The notes under the pieces were generated by a model. That model was not told the origin of the DNA and made no database searches. It saw only the letters and a program-made list of their open reading frames with translations. DNA of 59,777 nt. Source: a virus. This document shows, one piece after another, positions 22,492 to 31,348 of the stretch. The translations under genes were made by a program, and so were the position numbers. Each line of letters starts with the position of its first letter. Positions within the stretch are counted from its first letter, which is position 1. The DNA lies in IMG/VR virus record IMGVR_UViG_3300025141_017126, positions 1 to 59,777 of that record; one strand, 5' to 3'.

Positions 22492-23277
22492 ATGAAAGTA
22501 TTAATTATTTTTCCCCACGCACTTGGAGATATGTTAATATTAACCCCAGCCTTAAAAGCCTGGTGTGAAAATAATGAACCCCCTTCGATAGTAGTGCAAC
22601 GTAGATTTAATAGCTCTCCTTTAGATAATTGTCCTTACATTGATAAAATTTATTATAGATTAAGTGACCCGTGGCAAGATTTTGGACATCACAATACTCA
22701 ATTTGGATTTCCGGCCACTCAATATGAAGGTCACGCACTAGCAGTTAAAGAAGGATTCACTCATATCTTATTTACTTATGAAGAAGGAAAAACTATAAAT
22801 TATACGCATATGTTTCAAGTAGATATAAAAAATTATACACCTGAAGTTTTTATATCTCATCAAAATAAAAAAGAAGCTGATGAAATAATTTATGAGTTAG
22901 TAGGAAATAAACCATATGGATTTGTTCAAACTCATAGTGGAGATCCTAATAGAAGTCTTCCCACGGATTACGGAAGAAAATGGATTCAAACACATAGTAA
23001 TTTATCCGATGTTATAGAAATCGATACTCTTACACATTTATCTATTAATACTGGATTTGAAATTTTAAAACAAGCAACTGTTGTTGTTGTACCAAACTCT
23101 ATTTATTGGCAAGCAGCAGGTGCAATGAATAAAAAAGTTGATCTTGCATACTTTTCTAGAGGTTTAGAAGATTTAAAAAAACGAAAATATGAAGTATGTT
23201 ACGGTAAAAAAGACCCTTTTTATAAAGAAGAATTTTATGAAAGTGTAGTATTTGAATTGGAGATGTTAAGTGAATGA
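22492..23277 (+). CDS. Glycosyltransferase family 9-like protein
   Basis: 261 residues. MKVLIIFPHALGDMLILTPAL is the N-terminal signature of heptosyltransferase-type GT9 proteins; the C-terminal VVVPNSIYWQAAGAMNK keeps the donor-site pattern. Its last 54 coding bases are duplicated at 24163-24216, beyond a two-gene insertion. Confidence 0.75.
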   Translation: MKVLIIFPHALGDMLILTPALKAWCENNEPPSIVVQRRFNSSPLDNCPYIDKIYYRLSDPWQDFGHHNTQFGFPATQYEGHALAVKEGFTHILFTYEEGKTINYTHMFQVDIKNYTPEVFISHQNKKEADEIIYELVGNKPYGFVQTHSGDPNRSLPTDYGRKWIQTHSNLSDVIEIDTLTHLSINTGFEILKQATVVVVPNSIYWQAAGAMNKKVDLAYFSRGLEDLKKRKYEVCYGKKDPFYKEEFYESVVFELEMLSE

Positions 23278-23280
23278 AAA
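23224..23280 (+). repeat. 57-bp direct repeat, copy 1 (3' end of GT9 gene)
   Basis: Differs from copy 2 (24163-24219) at only three or so positions. It contains the coding end, stop and following GTG of the glycosyltransferase junction. The two copies bracket the paralogous gene pair. Confidence 0.9.
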
Positions 23281-23281
23281 A

Positions 23282-23761
23282 ATGGCTTATGGATTTCCTT
23301 CAACGACATTAGATAAAATAGAACAAGTTTTGAAGGATGATGGTCTTGTTAATAATGAAACTTTAACGACACAAACAATAAATACCTATCTAGTTCAATA
23401 CAGTTCTAATACTGCACCTCTTTGTGCTTTTTCTTTTGGAGATAGAGGATATATTCCAGAAGCTACTTTAGAAAGGTTGCGACTTATATTAGTTGATGAT
23501 GGAATAATTTCATCTGCTACTACTACTGGGGTTTGTTCATTTTATTCTATTTGTTATAAAGCTAATAATAGTTTAGCTTATACAGTTTCCAGTGCCTTAA
23601 AGAAACCCTGGGCTATTAAGCAATTAAAAGAATTTGATTGTGATACTTATTTAGATGCTACCTCCGTGTTAAATGTTTGGAAAGATGAATACAATAAACA
23701 AAAAATCTCTGATAATGTTTCATATATTTTGGAGACGCATGAGTACAACAGCACATATTAG
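23282..23761 (+). CDS. Unknown protein with two copies of a DDG-repeat domain (copy A)
   Basis: 159 residues from ATG 23282. Two internal repeats are visible: FPSTTLDKIEQVLKDDGLV and IPEATLERLRLILVDDGII, each followed by about 25 residues with an aromatic strand (YLVQYSSN, then FYSICYKANN). A C-terminal extension (PWAIKQLKEFDCDTYLD onward) is absent from the paralogue downstream. GTG at 23270 is an alternative start, but the paralogue begins at the equivalent ATG. It lies inside a 57-bp direct repeat, within glycosyltransferase genes. No known family recognised. Confidence 0.65.
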   Translation: MAYGFPSTTLDKIEQVLKDDGLVNNETLTTQTINTYLVQYSSNTAPLCAFSFGDRGYIPEATLERLRLILVDDGIISSATTTGVCSFYSICYKANNSLAYTVSSALKKPWAIKQLKEFDCDTYLDATSVLNVWKDEYNKQKISDNVSYILETHEYNSTY

Positions 23762-23840
23762 ATAATGATGTTGATAAAGAAGACGGAACGGGTGTTAATA
23801 CTAATGATTATTAAATTTATTATATAAGAAGAATAAAAAA

Positions 23841-24164
23841 ATGACTTATGAACTTCCTTCAACGACATTAGCTAAAATAGAACAAGTTTTCAAGGATGAT
23901 GGTCTTGTTAATAATGAAATTTTAACAACACGAACATCAAATAACTTTGTAGTTCAATACAGTCCTAATACAACGCCTCTTTGTTCTTTTACTATTGAAT
24001 TGGGAAGAGATATTCCAGAAGCTACTTTAGAGAGGTTGCGACTTGTATTAGTTGATGATGGATTAATTTCACCTGCTACTACTACGGGGGTTAACCCATT
24101 TTATTTTATTTGTTATAAAGCTAATAATAGTTTTCTTTATACAGTTTCCAGTGGTTTAAAGTAA
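23841..24164 (+). CDS. Unknown protein with two DDG repeats, truncated paralogue (copy B)
   Basis: 107 residues, very similar in DNA and protein to the first 110 residues of copy A (for example LPSTTLAKIEQVFKDDGLV and IPEATLERLRLVLVDDGLI). It is cut short exactly where direct-repeat copy 2 begins, the junction itself forming the TAA stop, so it is a truncated recent duplicate. The 80 bases before it hold a decayed open stretch without a start codon. Function unknown. Confidence 0.6.
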   Translation: MTYELPSTTLAKIEQVFKDDGLVNNEILTTRTSNNFVVQYSPNTTPLCSFTIELGRDIPEATLERLRLVLVDDGLISPATTTGVNPFYFICYKANNSFLYTVSSGLK

Positions 24165-24219
24165 AGAAGAATTTTATAAAAGTGTAGTATTTGAATTGGA
24201 GATGTTAGGTGAATAAAAA
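24163..24219 (+). repeat. 57-bp direct repeat, copy 2 (vestigial GT9 end)
   Basis: Non-coding copy of the end of the gene at 22492-23277; the old frame is still readable (KEEFYKSVVFELEMLGE then stop). It carries the GGAG and GTG used to start the next glycosyltransferase. Confidence 0.9.
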
Positions 24220-25141
24220 TTTTAAAATCTGGGGAGTAAGTTTTAGTTTAATTGGGGATTTAATTGTAGGACTCCCTCAATTAACTTATTTCGAAAAGAA
24301 ATATCCAGGTAGTTATAAATACTGGGGAATTCATAAAAAAATGTCTCATGCAGCACCCTTATTTTATAACCATCCTCTTATAGACAGAATAAAAATTACT
24401 GATAAATGGGGTGAATTTGGAGAATATGACTACGAATTAGCATCTAAATGCGATATAAGTACTAGAGATTTAGATAATGATAGAAAAACATTACTAAATG
24501 CTAGACCCGAAGATTATTGGTATAATGACCACGATATTGTTGAACAAATGGCTCGAATGTCTGGTATTTATGATATTAAAGAAGTTCTTACTGAGGATGA
24601 ATTAAGACCACAGTTATATCAATGGTTTGATACTGATTTTGATGCTATTGAAAAGAATGAAGGTTATACAAAAGTACGAACTAATTCAGGATTAATTCCT
24701 GAAAAAAGTGTAGTTATTTGGCCCTTTAGTGGGTATGGTCACTGGCCAGCACGATCACCCTCTGCTAATTGGTGGAACACAGTAGTAAATACTTTAATTG
24801 ATAATAATTTTATAGTTTTTCACTGCGGATGGATAGAAGAACCACATTTATCAAATTTAGACGGATATGTGAGGTGTGTTAATCTATCATTCTTTGAACA
24901 AATAAAAGTTAGTTTAGCAACAAAGTTAGCAATAGGTGCAGATAGCGGGTCTATGTGGACATTAGGAGCATATTCATTTCCTGCTATTCATCTAATGACT
25001 AATTGGAGAGATGGTCATACACAAAATTTTAGTGCGATGAATCCAGTTAATATCAATGGAACTTCATTTTTTGCTCCTCCAATGACTGATGGGTGGTCTT
25101 TTGAAGAAGTATTAAATACAGTATGGGATAAAACCAAATGA
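24209..25141 (+). CDS. Glycosyltransferase family 9-like protein
   Basis: 310 residues starting at GTG 24209 with GGAG 7 nt upstream. The N-terminus (SLIGDLIVGLPQLTYFEKKYPG) and the C-terminal ATKLAIGADSGSMWTLGAYSFPAIHL match the GT9/ADP-heptosyltransferase GT-B fold. Before the cassette insertion it probably followed the GT9 gene at 22492 directly. Acceptor unknown. Confidence 0.72.
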   Translation: MNKNFKIWGVSFSLIGDLIVGLPQLTYFEKKYPGSYKYWGIHKKMSHAAPLFYNHPLIDRIKITDKWGEFGEYDYELASKCDISTRDLDNDRKTLLNARPEDYWYNDHDIVEQMARMSGIYDIKEVLTEDELRPQLYQWFDTDFDAIEKNEGYTKVRTNSGLIPEKSVVIWPFSGYGHWPARSPSANWWNTVVNTLIDNNFIVFHCGWIEEPHLSNLDGYVRCVNLSFFEQIKVSLATKLAIGADSGSMWTLGAYSFPAIHLMTNWRDGHTQNFSAMNPVNINGTSFFAPPMTDGWSFEEVLNTVWDKTK

Positions 25142-26337
25142 TTACAGCAAAGAAAATATCAAAATGTAGATTATGCGAATCTACAGATTTAACATCTTTT
25201 TTTAGTACTGGAAATATTTATATAAACGATTTTCCAACAACTCCCACAGGTCATAGAGGTAAAGCCGAAATGACTCTAGTAAGATGTAATGAATGCACAT
25301 TAATTCAACTTGATCAGACAGTAGATAGTGAAGTATATTTTGAATATTGGTATCAATCCAAATTAAATAAAAAGATTGTTAATAATTTACAAGACATTGT
25401 AAATGAAGTAAAGAAAGAAGTATCCTTAGAAGAAGGAGATTATGTACTTGATATTGGAGCAAATGATGGGACATTATTAAGTTTCTACGAAGATTTACCT
25501 ATTACTCGTATAGGATGCGATCCAGCTAAATCTATTCAAGATGATTTAAAAAAACACAGTGAGTATCAAATTAATGATTTATTCCATAAGTCAGCTTGGG
25601 ATAAAATAACAAAACAAAAAGCTAAAGTTATTACTGCAATTGCTATGTTTTATGATCTTGATAATCCACATGAATTTGTAAGAGGTATTCAGCAAATATT
25701 AGCACCTGATGGAGTATTCGTTGTACAACTTATGCCCGCTCGACCAATGTTAGATACCTATGATATTGGAAATGTCTGTCACGAACACTTACTTTACTAT
25801 ACTTATGAATCTTTAGTTACATTATTTGAAGAACATGGATTACAAATTTATAAACTTAAAGAAAATGATATTAATGGAGGATCGTATCAACTTTGGGTAA
25901 AACATAGTGATCCTTATGGTAAATCAATACACTACGAAGAAGATTGTTCTCTTGATAGATTACATGAATGGACTAATCAAATTAATAAAAATCGTATAGA
26001 AACGGTACGATTTATTAATAAAGAAGTACAAAAAGGTAAAAATATATATTTTTATGGAGCTTCTACTAAAGGTAATACGATTGCTCAATGGTATGGATTA
26101 AATCCAACTAATATTAAAGGAGCAGCAGAAATACATCCAGATAAAATAGGTAGATACATGGTAGGAAGCCAAATTCCTATTGTTCACGAAGACGAAGCAC
26201 GAAAAGATGCAGATTATTTTGTTATTATAGGATTCGGATTTCGAGATATTTTTATTGAAAAAGAAAAGAAATTTTTAAAAAATGGAGGAAAACTCATATT
26301 TTGTACTCCAAAATTTGAAATTGTAGAACATGATTAG
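25138..26337 (+). CDS. NDP-sugar C-methyltransferase-like protein
   Basis: 399 residues in three parts typical of TylCIII-type sugar C-methyltransferases: an N-terminal zinc site (CRLCES near 10 and CNEC near 51), a SAM domain (YVLDIGANDGTLLSFYE, then NVCHEHLLYYTYESL), and a C-terminal Rossmann-like domain (IYFYGASTKGNTIAQ). It would add a methyl group to a carbon of a keto NDP-sugar, leading to a branched sugar. Overlaps both neighbours by 4-8 nt. Confidence 0.85.
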   Translation: MITAKKISKCRLCESTDLTSFFSTGNIYINDFPTTPTGHRGKAEMTLVRCNECTLIQLDQTVDSEVYFEYWYQSKLNKKIVNNLQDIVNEVKKEVSLEEGDYVLDIGANDGTLLSFYEDLPITRIGCDPAKSIQDDLKKHSEYQINDLFHKSAWDKITKQKAKVITAIAMFYDLDNPHEFVRGIQQILAPDGVFVVQLMPARPMLDTYDIGNVCHEHLLYYTYESLVTLFEEHGLQIYKLKENDINGGSYQLWVKHSDPYGKSIHYEEDCSLDRLHEWTNQINKNRIETVRFINKEVQKGKNIYFYGASTKGNTIAQWYGLNPTNIKGAAEIHPDKIGRYMVGSQIPIVHEDEARKDADYFVIIGFGFRDIFIEKEKKFLKNGGKLIFCTPKFEIVEHD

Positions 26338-27364
26338 AAAAAAAGCCCTTATAACTGGAATTACTGGACAAGATGGTGCTTATTTAAGTAGATATCTCGT
26401 AAATAAAGGATATGAAGTTTATGGTGGAATAAGACGTGGAAGTACTGATAGTACTTGGAGGTTAGAAGAATTAGGAGTTCTAAATCAGATTAAACCTATT
26501 TTTTTAGAACTTTTAGAAGAGTCTAATATTAACTACATTGTTAAGACTTTAAAAGTGCAAGAAATTTATAATTTAGCAGCTATGAGTTTTGTGAGAACAA
26601 GTTTCGATTATCCAGTTTATACAGCAAATGTGGTAGGTTTAGGCGCTATGAGATTCTTAGAAGCTATCAGACAAGAAAGTCCTCATACTAAATTTTATCA
26701 AGCTTCTTCGTCTGAAATGTTTGGAAAAGTACTAGAAAGTCCTCAAAACGAAAATACATCTTTTTATCCTCGATCCCCCTATGCAATTGGAAAAGCTTTT
26801 GCACATTTTTCAGTACTTAACTATCGTGAAGCTTATGGAATACATGCTAGTTCTGGAATGTTATTCAACCATGAATCTCCTTTACGAGGACTTGAATTTG
26901 TTACTCGCAAAATAACTTCAACTTTAGCACGTATAGCCAATGGCGAAAATATTATATTAGAATTAGGTAATATGAACGCTCAAAGAGATTGGGGTTATGC
27001 AGGTGATTATGTTAAAGCTATGTATCTCATGTTACAACAAGATGAACCTGATGATTATGTAATTTCAACAGGCGAAACTCATAGTATTAGAGATTTTTTA
27101 GAAATTGCTGCTGATCATCTAGGTATGGAACTTACTTATTCAGGTTCAGGAGTAGATGAAAAAATTTATAATCAAGACGGTAAAATGATTGGGTGTATTA
27201 ATCCAATACATTTTAGACCGACAGAAGTAGATTTATTATTAGGAGACTCCACAAAAGCTAGAAAAGTTCTTAAATGGAAGCCTGACTTTAGTTTTAAAGC
27301 ATTAGTTAAGATGATGGTAGAATCAGATTTTGACAAAGTTAATAAAGGTATTAAATTACAATGA
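26330..27364 (+). CDS. gmd: GDP-mannose 4,6-dehydratase
   Basis: 344 residues, extended SDR. ITGITGQDGAYLSRYL (NADP site), EIYNLAAMSFV, YQASSSEMFGKV, PRSPYAIGK with catalytic Tyr151/Lys155, and MLFNHESPLRGLEFVTRKI are diagnostic of Gmd. It converts GDP-mannose to GDP-4-keto-6-deoxymannose, the precursor of GDP-fucose, GDP-rhamnose and branched sugars. With the preceding C-methyltransferase this could yield a methyl-branched deoxysugar. Confidence 0.92.
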   Translation: MIRKKALITGITGQDGAYLSRYLVNKGYEVYGGIRRGSTDSTWRLEELGVLNQIKPIFLELLEESNINYIVKTLKVQEIYNLAAMSFVRTSFDYPVYTANVVGLGAMRFLEAIRQESPHTKFYQASSSEMFGKVLESPQNENTSFYPRSPYAIGKAFAHFSVLNYREAYGIHASSGMLFNHESPLRGLEFVTRKITSTLARIANGENIILELGNMNAQRDWGYAGDYVKAMYLMLQQDEPDDYVISTGETHSIRDFLEIAADHLGMELTYSGSGVDEKIYNQDGKMIGCINPIHFRPTEVDLLLGDSTKARKVLKWKPDFSFKALVKMMVESDFDKVNKGIKLQ

Positions 27365-28368
27365 ACATTTATATTACTGGAATAGCAGGTTTAGTAGGAA
27401 GTAATTTAGCTCGATTACTATCACAAAGAAACCATGTAGTTAGAGGATGCGATAACTTAGTAGGAGGATATGAGGATAACATCCCAGAAGATATTAAATG
27501 GTCCTGTGTAGACATTTGTAATACTGAAAGTATGCAAGAGGAACTTAAAAATATTGATACTATTATTCATACAGCAGCATTACCTTATGAAGGACTCAGT
27601 GTTTTTAGTCCATCTTTAATCGTACAAAATATTGTTGGTGGAACCACTAGTATAGCCTCAGCTGCGATACAAAATAATGTAAAAAGATTCATATTTTGTA
27701 GCTCAATGGCACGGTATGGAGATCAAACCCCTCCATTTACAGAAAATTTAGATAAAAAACCAGTTGACCCATACGGAATGGCTAAAGCTCAAGCTGAAGA
27801 TATGTTATTTCTTTTAAGTGATATTCACGGATTAGAAGTAACAGTGGCAGTTCCCCATAATATTATTGGGGTAGGGCAAAGATACACAGATCCTTTCCGA
27901 AATGTAGCAGCTATTATGATTAATAGTACATATCAAAATCAAAAAATCTATATTTACGGAGATGGAAAACAAAAAAGAAGTTTTAGTGATATTAATGATT
28001 GTGTAATTGCCTTAGCTCATATGATTGAAAGTGATAGGAATCTCAATAAACAGGTTTATAATATAGGTCCAGATAATAATGAAATTACAATTAATCACTT
28101 AGCTGAATATATATCTATATTAACAGATGAATCACCAGAATTAATATTTATCCCAGATAGGCCCAGAGAAGTTAAAAATGCCTATTGTTCAAGTGATAAA
28201 ATTAAAAAAGAATTTAATTATAATGCAAACATTAATATTACTACTACTCTTTCAAACATGATAGAATGGATTAAAAAAAGAGGATCTAAAGACTTCGAAT
28301 ATCATTTACCTATCGAAATTACAAATAAAGAAGAACTCCCACAAACATGGAAAAATAGATTATTTTAA
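27361..28368 (+). CDS. NAD-dependent sugar epimerase/dehydratase (extended SDR)
   Basis: 335 residues. ITGIAGLVGSNLARLL is the nucleotide-binding loop, FCSSMARYG and YGMAK (Tyr138/Lys142) form the catalytic triad, and KRSFSDINDCV with YNIGPDN matches UDP-glucose 4-epimerase-like enzymes. Exact substrate not resolvable. Overlaps the dehydratase gene by 4 nt. Confidence 0.85.
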   Translation: MNIYITGIAGLVGSNLARLLSQRNHVVRGCDNLVGGYEDNIPEDIKWSCVDICNTESMQEELKNIDTIIHTAALPYEGLSVFSPSLIVQNIVGGTTSIASAAIQNNVKRFIFCSSMARYGDQTPPFTENLDKKPVDPYGMAKAQAEDMLFLLSDIHGLEVTVAVPHNIIGVGQRYTDPFRNVAAIMINSTYQNQKIYIYGDGKQKRSFSDINDCVIALAHMIESDRNLNKQVYNIGPDNNEITINHLAEYISILTDESPELIFIPDRPREVKNAYCSSDKIKKEFNYNANINITTTLSNMIEWIKKRGSKDFEYHLPIEITNKEELPQTWKNRLF

Positions 28369-28592
28369 TGTTAAAAAATATATTTAAAAACAGCGTTGTT
28401 ACCTATATTGTTCCTTCAGCAGATGCCTTATGCGAATATTCTACAGGAAAAATTGTAGCTATTCATAACAGATATACAATTAAAATAATTGATATGGAAG
28501 ACAACCATCCATATGACTTAAGAGCAATAGACATTATAAAATTTGATGAATATAATATAATTAAAAAGGAACTCTTAAAATTATTAAAATGA
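28368..28592 (+). CDS. Hypothetical small protein
   Basis: 74 residues; start overlaps the stop of the SDR gene by 1 nt and its end overlaps the next gene by 4 nt. Beta-rich middle (GKIVAIHNRYTIKIIDMED). No family recognised. Confidence 0.5.
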   Translation: MLKNIFKNSVVTYIVPSADALCEYSTGKIVAIHNRYTIKIIDMEDNHPYDLRAIDIIKFDEYNIIKKELLKLLK

Positions 28593-28987
28593 TTAAAATC
28601 CCAGTCTCTTTTGGAGAATTAGTCGATAAACTCACAATTTTAGAATTAAAAGTTCTTTATAGTAAAGATAATAGTAAATCTGCTCATATTGAGCATGAAT
28701 TAAAATTATTAAAAAAACTATATAAAGAGTCTTATGATAAAGGAGATTTACCTATTAAAAATCACATTCATAAGTTAAAAGGTAAATTATACAAAATTAA
28801 TTCCGATCTTTGGAAATTAGAAGATAATATAAGAAAGAAAGAAAAATTACAAGAATTTGACGGCCATTTTATTTTTTACGCTCGCAATATCTATAAAGTT
28901 AACGATAAAAGAGCCCATTTAAAAAGACAACTTAATAATTTAGTCAATTCTGAAATAATAGAAGAAAAATTTTATCAAAAGTATTAG
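28589..28987 (+). CDS. DUF6165-like protein
   Basis: 132 residues. IPVSFGELVDKLTILELK at the start and the helical lysine-rich remainder match a conserved proteobacterial family (DUF6165) often found beside polysaccharide and GT9 genes. Function unknown; location agrees with a glycan role. Confidence 0.6.
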   Translation: MIKIPVSFGELVDKLTILELKVLYSKDNSKSAHIEHELKLLKKLYKESYDKGDLPIKNHIHKLKGKLYKINSDLWKLEDNIRKKEKLQEFDGHFIFYARNIYKVNDKRAHLKRQLNNLVNSEIIEEKFYQKY

Positions 28988-28990
28988 ATA

Positions 28991-29146
28991 ATGACATTAG
29001 AAGAAATTAATAAACAGATTGAGGAATTACCCAGTGATGATCCAGAATTTATAATTAGATGGTTAATAGCTCAATTATTATATGTCACAACACAATTAGA
29101 AGAAGAAAAACTCATTCCCACAGAAGGTAAAAAGTATGATGCATGA
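28991..29146 (+). CDS. Hypothetical small acidic protein
   Basis: 51 residues from ATG 28991 to TGA 29144-29146 (MTLEEINKQIEELPSDDPEF at the start). Amphipathic helices only. Tight spacing (3 nt after the previous gene, 11-nt overlap with the next) supports it. Confidence 0.45.
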   Translation: MTLEEINKQIEELPSDDPEFIIRWLIAQLLYVTTQLEEEKLIPTEGKKYDA

Positions 29147-29306
29147 TAAACTTTATAATCAATATATGAGCGTAGTAGAAGAAAATAATATTCTGAAACG
29201 TAATGTTGCCGAAATGCAAGAAGAAATTCATAATCTTCAAGTCAGAGTTAAAGAACTAAGAGAAGAAGTAGATCATTATAAATTAGAATACGGAAAAAAT
29301 TATTAA
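29136..29306 (+). CDS. Small coiled-coil protein
   Basis: 56 residues from ATG 29136 to TAA 29304-29306; a nearly continuous coiled coil (VVEENNILKRNVAEMQEEI, then LQVRVKELREEV). Its stop overlaps the next start (TAATG). Function unknown. Confidence 0.5.
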   Translation: MMHDKLYNQYMSVVEENNILKRNVAEMQEEIHNLQVRVKELREEVDHYKLEYGKNY

Positions 29307-30031
29307 TGTTTACCGTAATAACTCCCTATGTCTTCGAGGAAGAAATTAAAGAACTCAAAAGCACTATTCCGTGGGAATTAGATTGGATATTAGAACAAGA
29401 TATTTCACGTATTGGTCCTGATATGATGTATCAAAGACTGTGGAATCAATGTGATACCGATATTTTTATTTTTCATGCTGATATGACTCCGATGGTAGGA
29501 AAAGAACGATGGTGGGAAGAAATTGAAAAATATATAACTCAGTTACCGGATGCAGGTATTATTGGTTGCAAACTTCTCTACCCGCTTCGAGATGAAAATG
29601 GAAAATATTATATTGAATGTGCAGGGGGAAAGTTTGAAAATGGAAAACCCGACCACTATGGATCAGGTCTTGAGATAGGAAGTCGAGTAGCCTTTAAAAC
29701 TCCTGAAGTTGATAATGGACAATATGATAAAGTTAGAGAAGTAGCCTGGTACACTTTTGGGGGAATCTTTATTAGAAGAGAGGTTTTAAATACAATAGGA
29801 GATTTTGATCCAACATATGAATGGAGTTATAATCGGGATGTAGATTATTGCTTACAAGTACGAGAAAAAGGATGGAAAATTTATCAAGTTCCCACTCCTT
29901 TAATGCATTATCAAAGCAAAGACGTTAAAAGAATTAGAACTCAAGAAAATATTGATGCAGAAACTAGAAATTTAGAAAGGTTACAACGAAAGTGGGAAAA
30001 TAACCCTCTTTACGCTACAATTGAATCATGA
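29306..30031 (+). CDS. Glycosyltransferase family 2 protein
   Basis: 241 residues. FIFHADMTPM supplies the DxD-like metal site, PDAGIIGCKLLYP and TFGGIFIRREVLNTIGDFDPTYEWS form the GT2 acceptor/catalytic region, then RDVDYCLQVREKGWKIYQVPT. It resembles rhamnosyltransferase-type GT2 enzymes. Confidence 0.82.
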   Translation: MFTVITPYVFEEEIKELKSTIPWELDWILEQDISRIGPDMMYQRLWNQCDTDIFIFHADMTPMVGKERWWEEIEKYITQLPDAGIIGCKLLYPLRDENGKYYIECAGGKFENGKPDHYGSGLEIGSRVAFKTPEVDNGQYDKVREVAWYTFGGIFIRREVLNTIGDFDPTYEWSYNRDVDYCLQVREKGWKIYQVPTPLMHYQSKDVKRIRTQENIDAETRNLERLQRKWENNPLYATIES

Positions 30032-30258
30032 TTGAATCATTAGAACCAGTAGAGAAAAAACAATTTTTAGATTTAGCAAACTACTTACAAAGATGGCTCA
30101 GTTCACATCCGCATGCAGAAGAGGATGATGACCCTCATCGACAAATGAGAATGTATGCCATGACATATTTACGATTATATGAAGAGTTTATTAAACTTTA
30201 TAAATATGTAGTTACTGCAGAATATATAGACAAAAAAACAACACCCCGTATACATTAA
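30028..30258 (+). CDS. Hypothetical protein
   Basis: 76 residues, helical, with an acidic His-rich patch (SSHPHAEEDDDPHRQ). Overlaps the GT2 stop by 4 nt. No family recognised. Confidence 0.5.
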   Translation: MIESLEPVEKKQFLDLANYLQRWLSSHPHAEEDDDPHRQMRMYAMTYLRLYEEFIKLYKYVVTAEYIDKKTTPRIH

Positions 30259-30270
30259 AAGGAAGATAAT

Positions 30271-30513
30271 ATGATTACAAATTACATTAATAAAGATGAA
30301 TTTCAACAGAAAATTCATGCAATGAGAGTAAAATTTCACATGGAAGAAAATAAAACCTTAACATGGGTTATTTATATCGCAGTATCGGTATTTGCTCTTT
30401 TGTTTGTTTCAGGAGCAGTTACTTTGATTTTAACTCTCTTAGCTTTATTTATAGTTGGATTACCCCTCGCCTTTATAGAGGGAGTTATTAAAGGATATAG
30501 AAAAAATGATTAA
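30271..30513 (+). CDS. Small membrane protein
   Basis: 80 residues; cytosolic-looking start, then two hydrophobic helices (about 29-51 and 53-70) and a basic tail (KGYRKND). Good ribosome binding site (AAAGGAAGATAAT before ATG). Could anchor a glycan complex; function unknown. Confidence 0.5.
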   Translation: MITNYINKDEFQQKIHAMRVKFHMEENKTLTWVIYIAVSVFALLFVSGAVTLILTLLALFIVGLPLAFIEGVIKGYRKND

Positions 30514-31348
30514 GAAATCAGTTATTAGTCTTATTAGTTATGATGCCGAGTATTTACCTGCGAGTATTAAAACTTACTATAACTATGTAGATGAAATTGT
30601 ACTAGGACTCGATGAAAATAGAACATCGTGGAGCGGTAACAAGTTTTCTTTTGACGAAGAAGCATTATTTAAAGAACTCGGTGCAATTGATGGGGATAAT
30701 AAAATAGAAATTGTGGAAGATAATTTCTATGTTAATCCTGATAATTACATTGAAAACGACAATTATGAAAGAAATTTATTAAAATCACACTGTACTCACG
30801 ATTGGATTATGAGTTTTGATGCAGATGAAGAGCTAATTAATGCTCCAGATTTTTTTAACCGATTTTGTCCAATTGCTGAAAAGTATTACACTTCTTATGA
30901 TTTTGCTTTTACTTGGTTTTTACCTTATAAAGAGTTTGAAGAAAATTATTTAGTTATTGCGAATGATGATGGTACTTTTATTAGAACAGAAAAACAAGGA
31001 TTTGCAACTCATAAAAATAACACCTACGTTTATGCTCGTTGGACAAATATAACTCAAAACCAACCAAATAAACTTATTTTAACTCCTTTAGGAATTAAAC
31101 ATTGGAGTTTATGTCGCCCCCAAGAAAAACTGCATCAAAAAATTAATAATATTGGTCACGCAGATTTAACGGAACAAGGTGATCCTTTCTATGAAATGTG
31201 GAAAAAAGTAACGATGGAGAATTATCACGAAATGAGAGATTTTAAAACTTCGGGTCTGGGTGAACCCTCTCAATGGCCTAATCTAGTGCAAGTTCCGAAA
31301 GTAGTTTTTGAACAAGCAATGCAACAAAATACAGGATGGATATACTAA
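30506..31348 (+). CDS. Glycosyltransferase family 2-like protein
   Basis: 280 residues. SVISLISYDAEYLPASI at the start and DWIMSFDADEELI (the DxD motif) are GT-A/GT2 hallmarks, followed by FAFTWFLPYKEFEENYL. It overlaps the membrane protein gene by 8 nt and the following GT4 gene by 1 nt. Confidence 0.75.
   Translation: MIKKSVISLISYDAEYLPASIKTYYNYVDEIVLGLDENRTSWSGNKFSFDEEALFKELGAIDGDNKIEIVEDNFYVNPDNYIENDNYERNLLKSHCTHDWIMSFDADEELINAPDFFNRFCPIAEKYYTSYDFAFTWFLPYKEFEENYLVIANDDGTFIRTEKQGFATHKNNTYVYARWTNITQNQPNKLILTPLGIKHWSLCRPQEKLHQKINNIGHADLTEQGDPFYEMWKKVTMENYHEMRDFKTSGLGEPSQWPNLVQVPKVVFEQAMQQNTGWIY

Noticed and set aside
23762-23840. Short acidic open stretch (DNDVDKEDGTGVNTNDY) between the paralogous genes
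   Set aside because: No start codon and a stop shortly upstream in frame; taken as decayed sequence.
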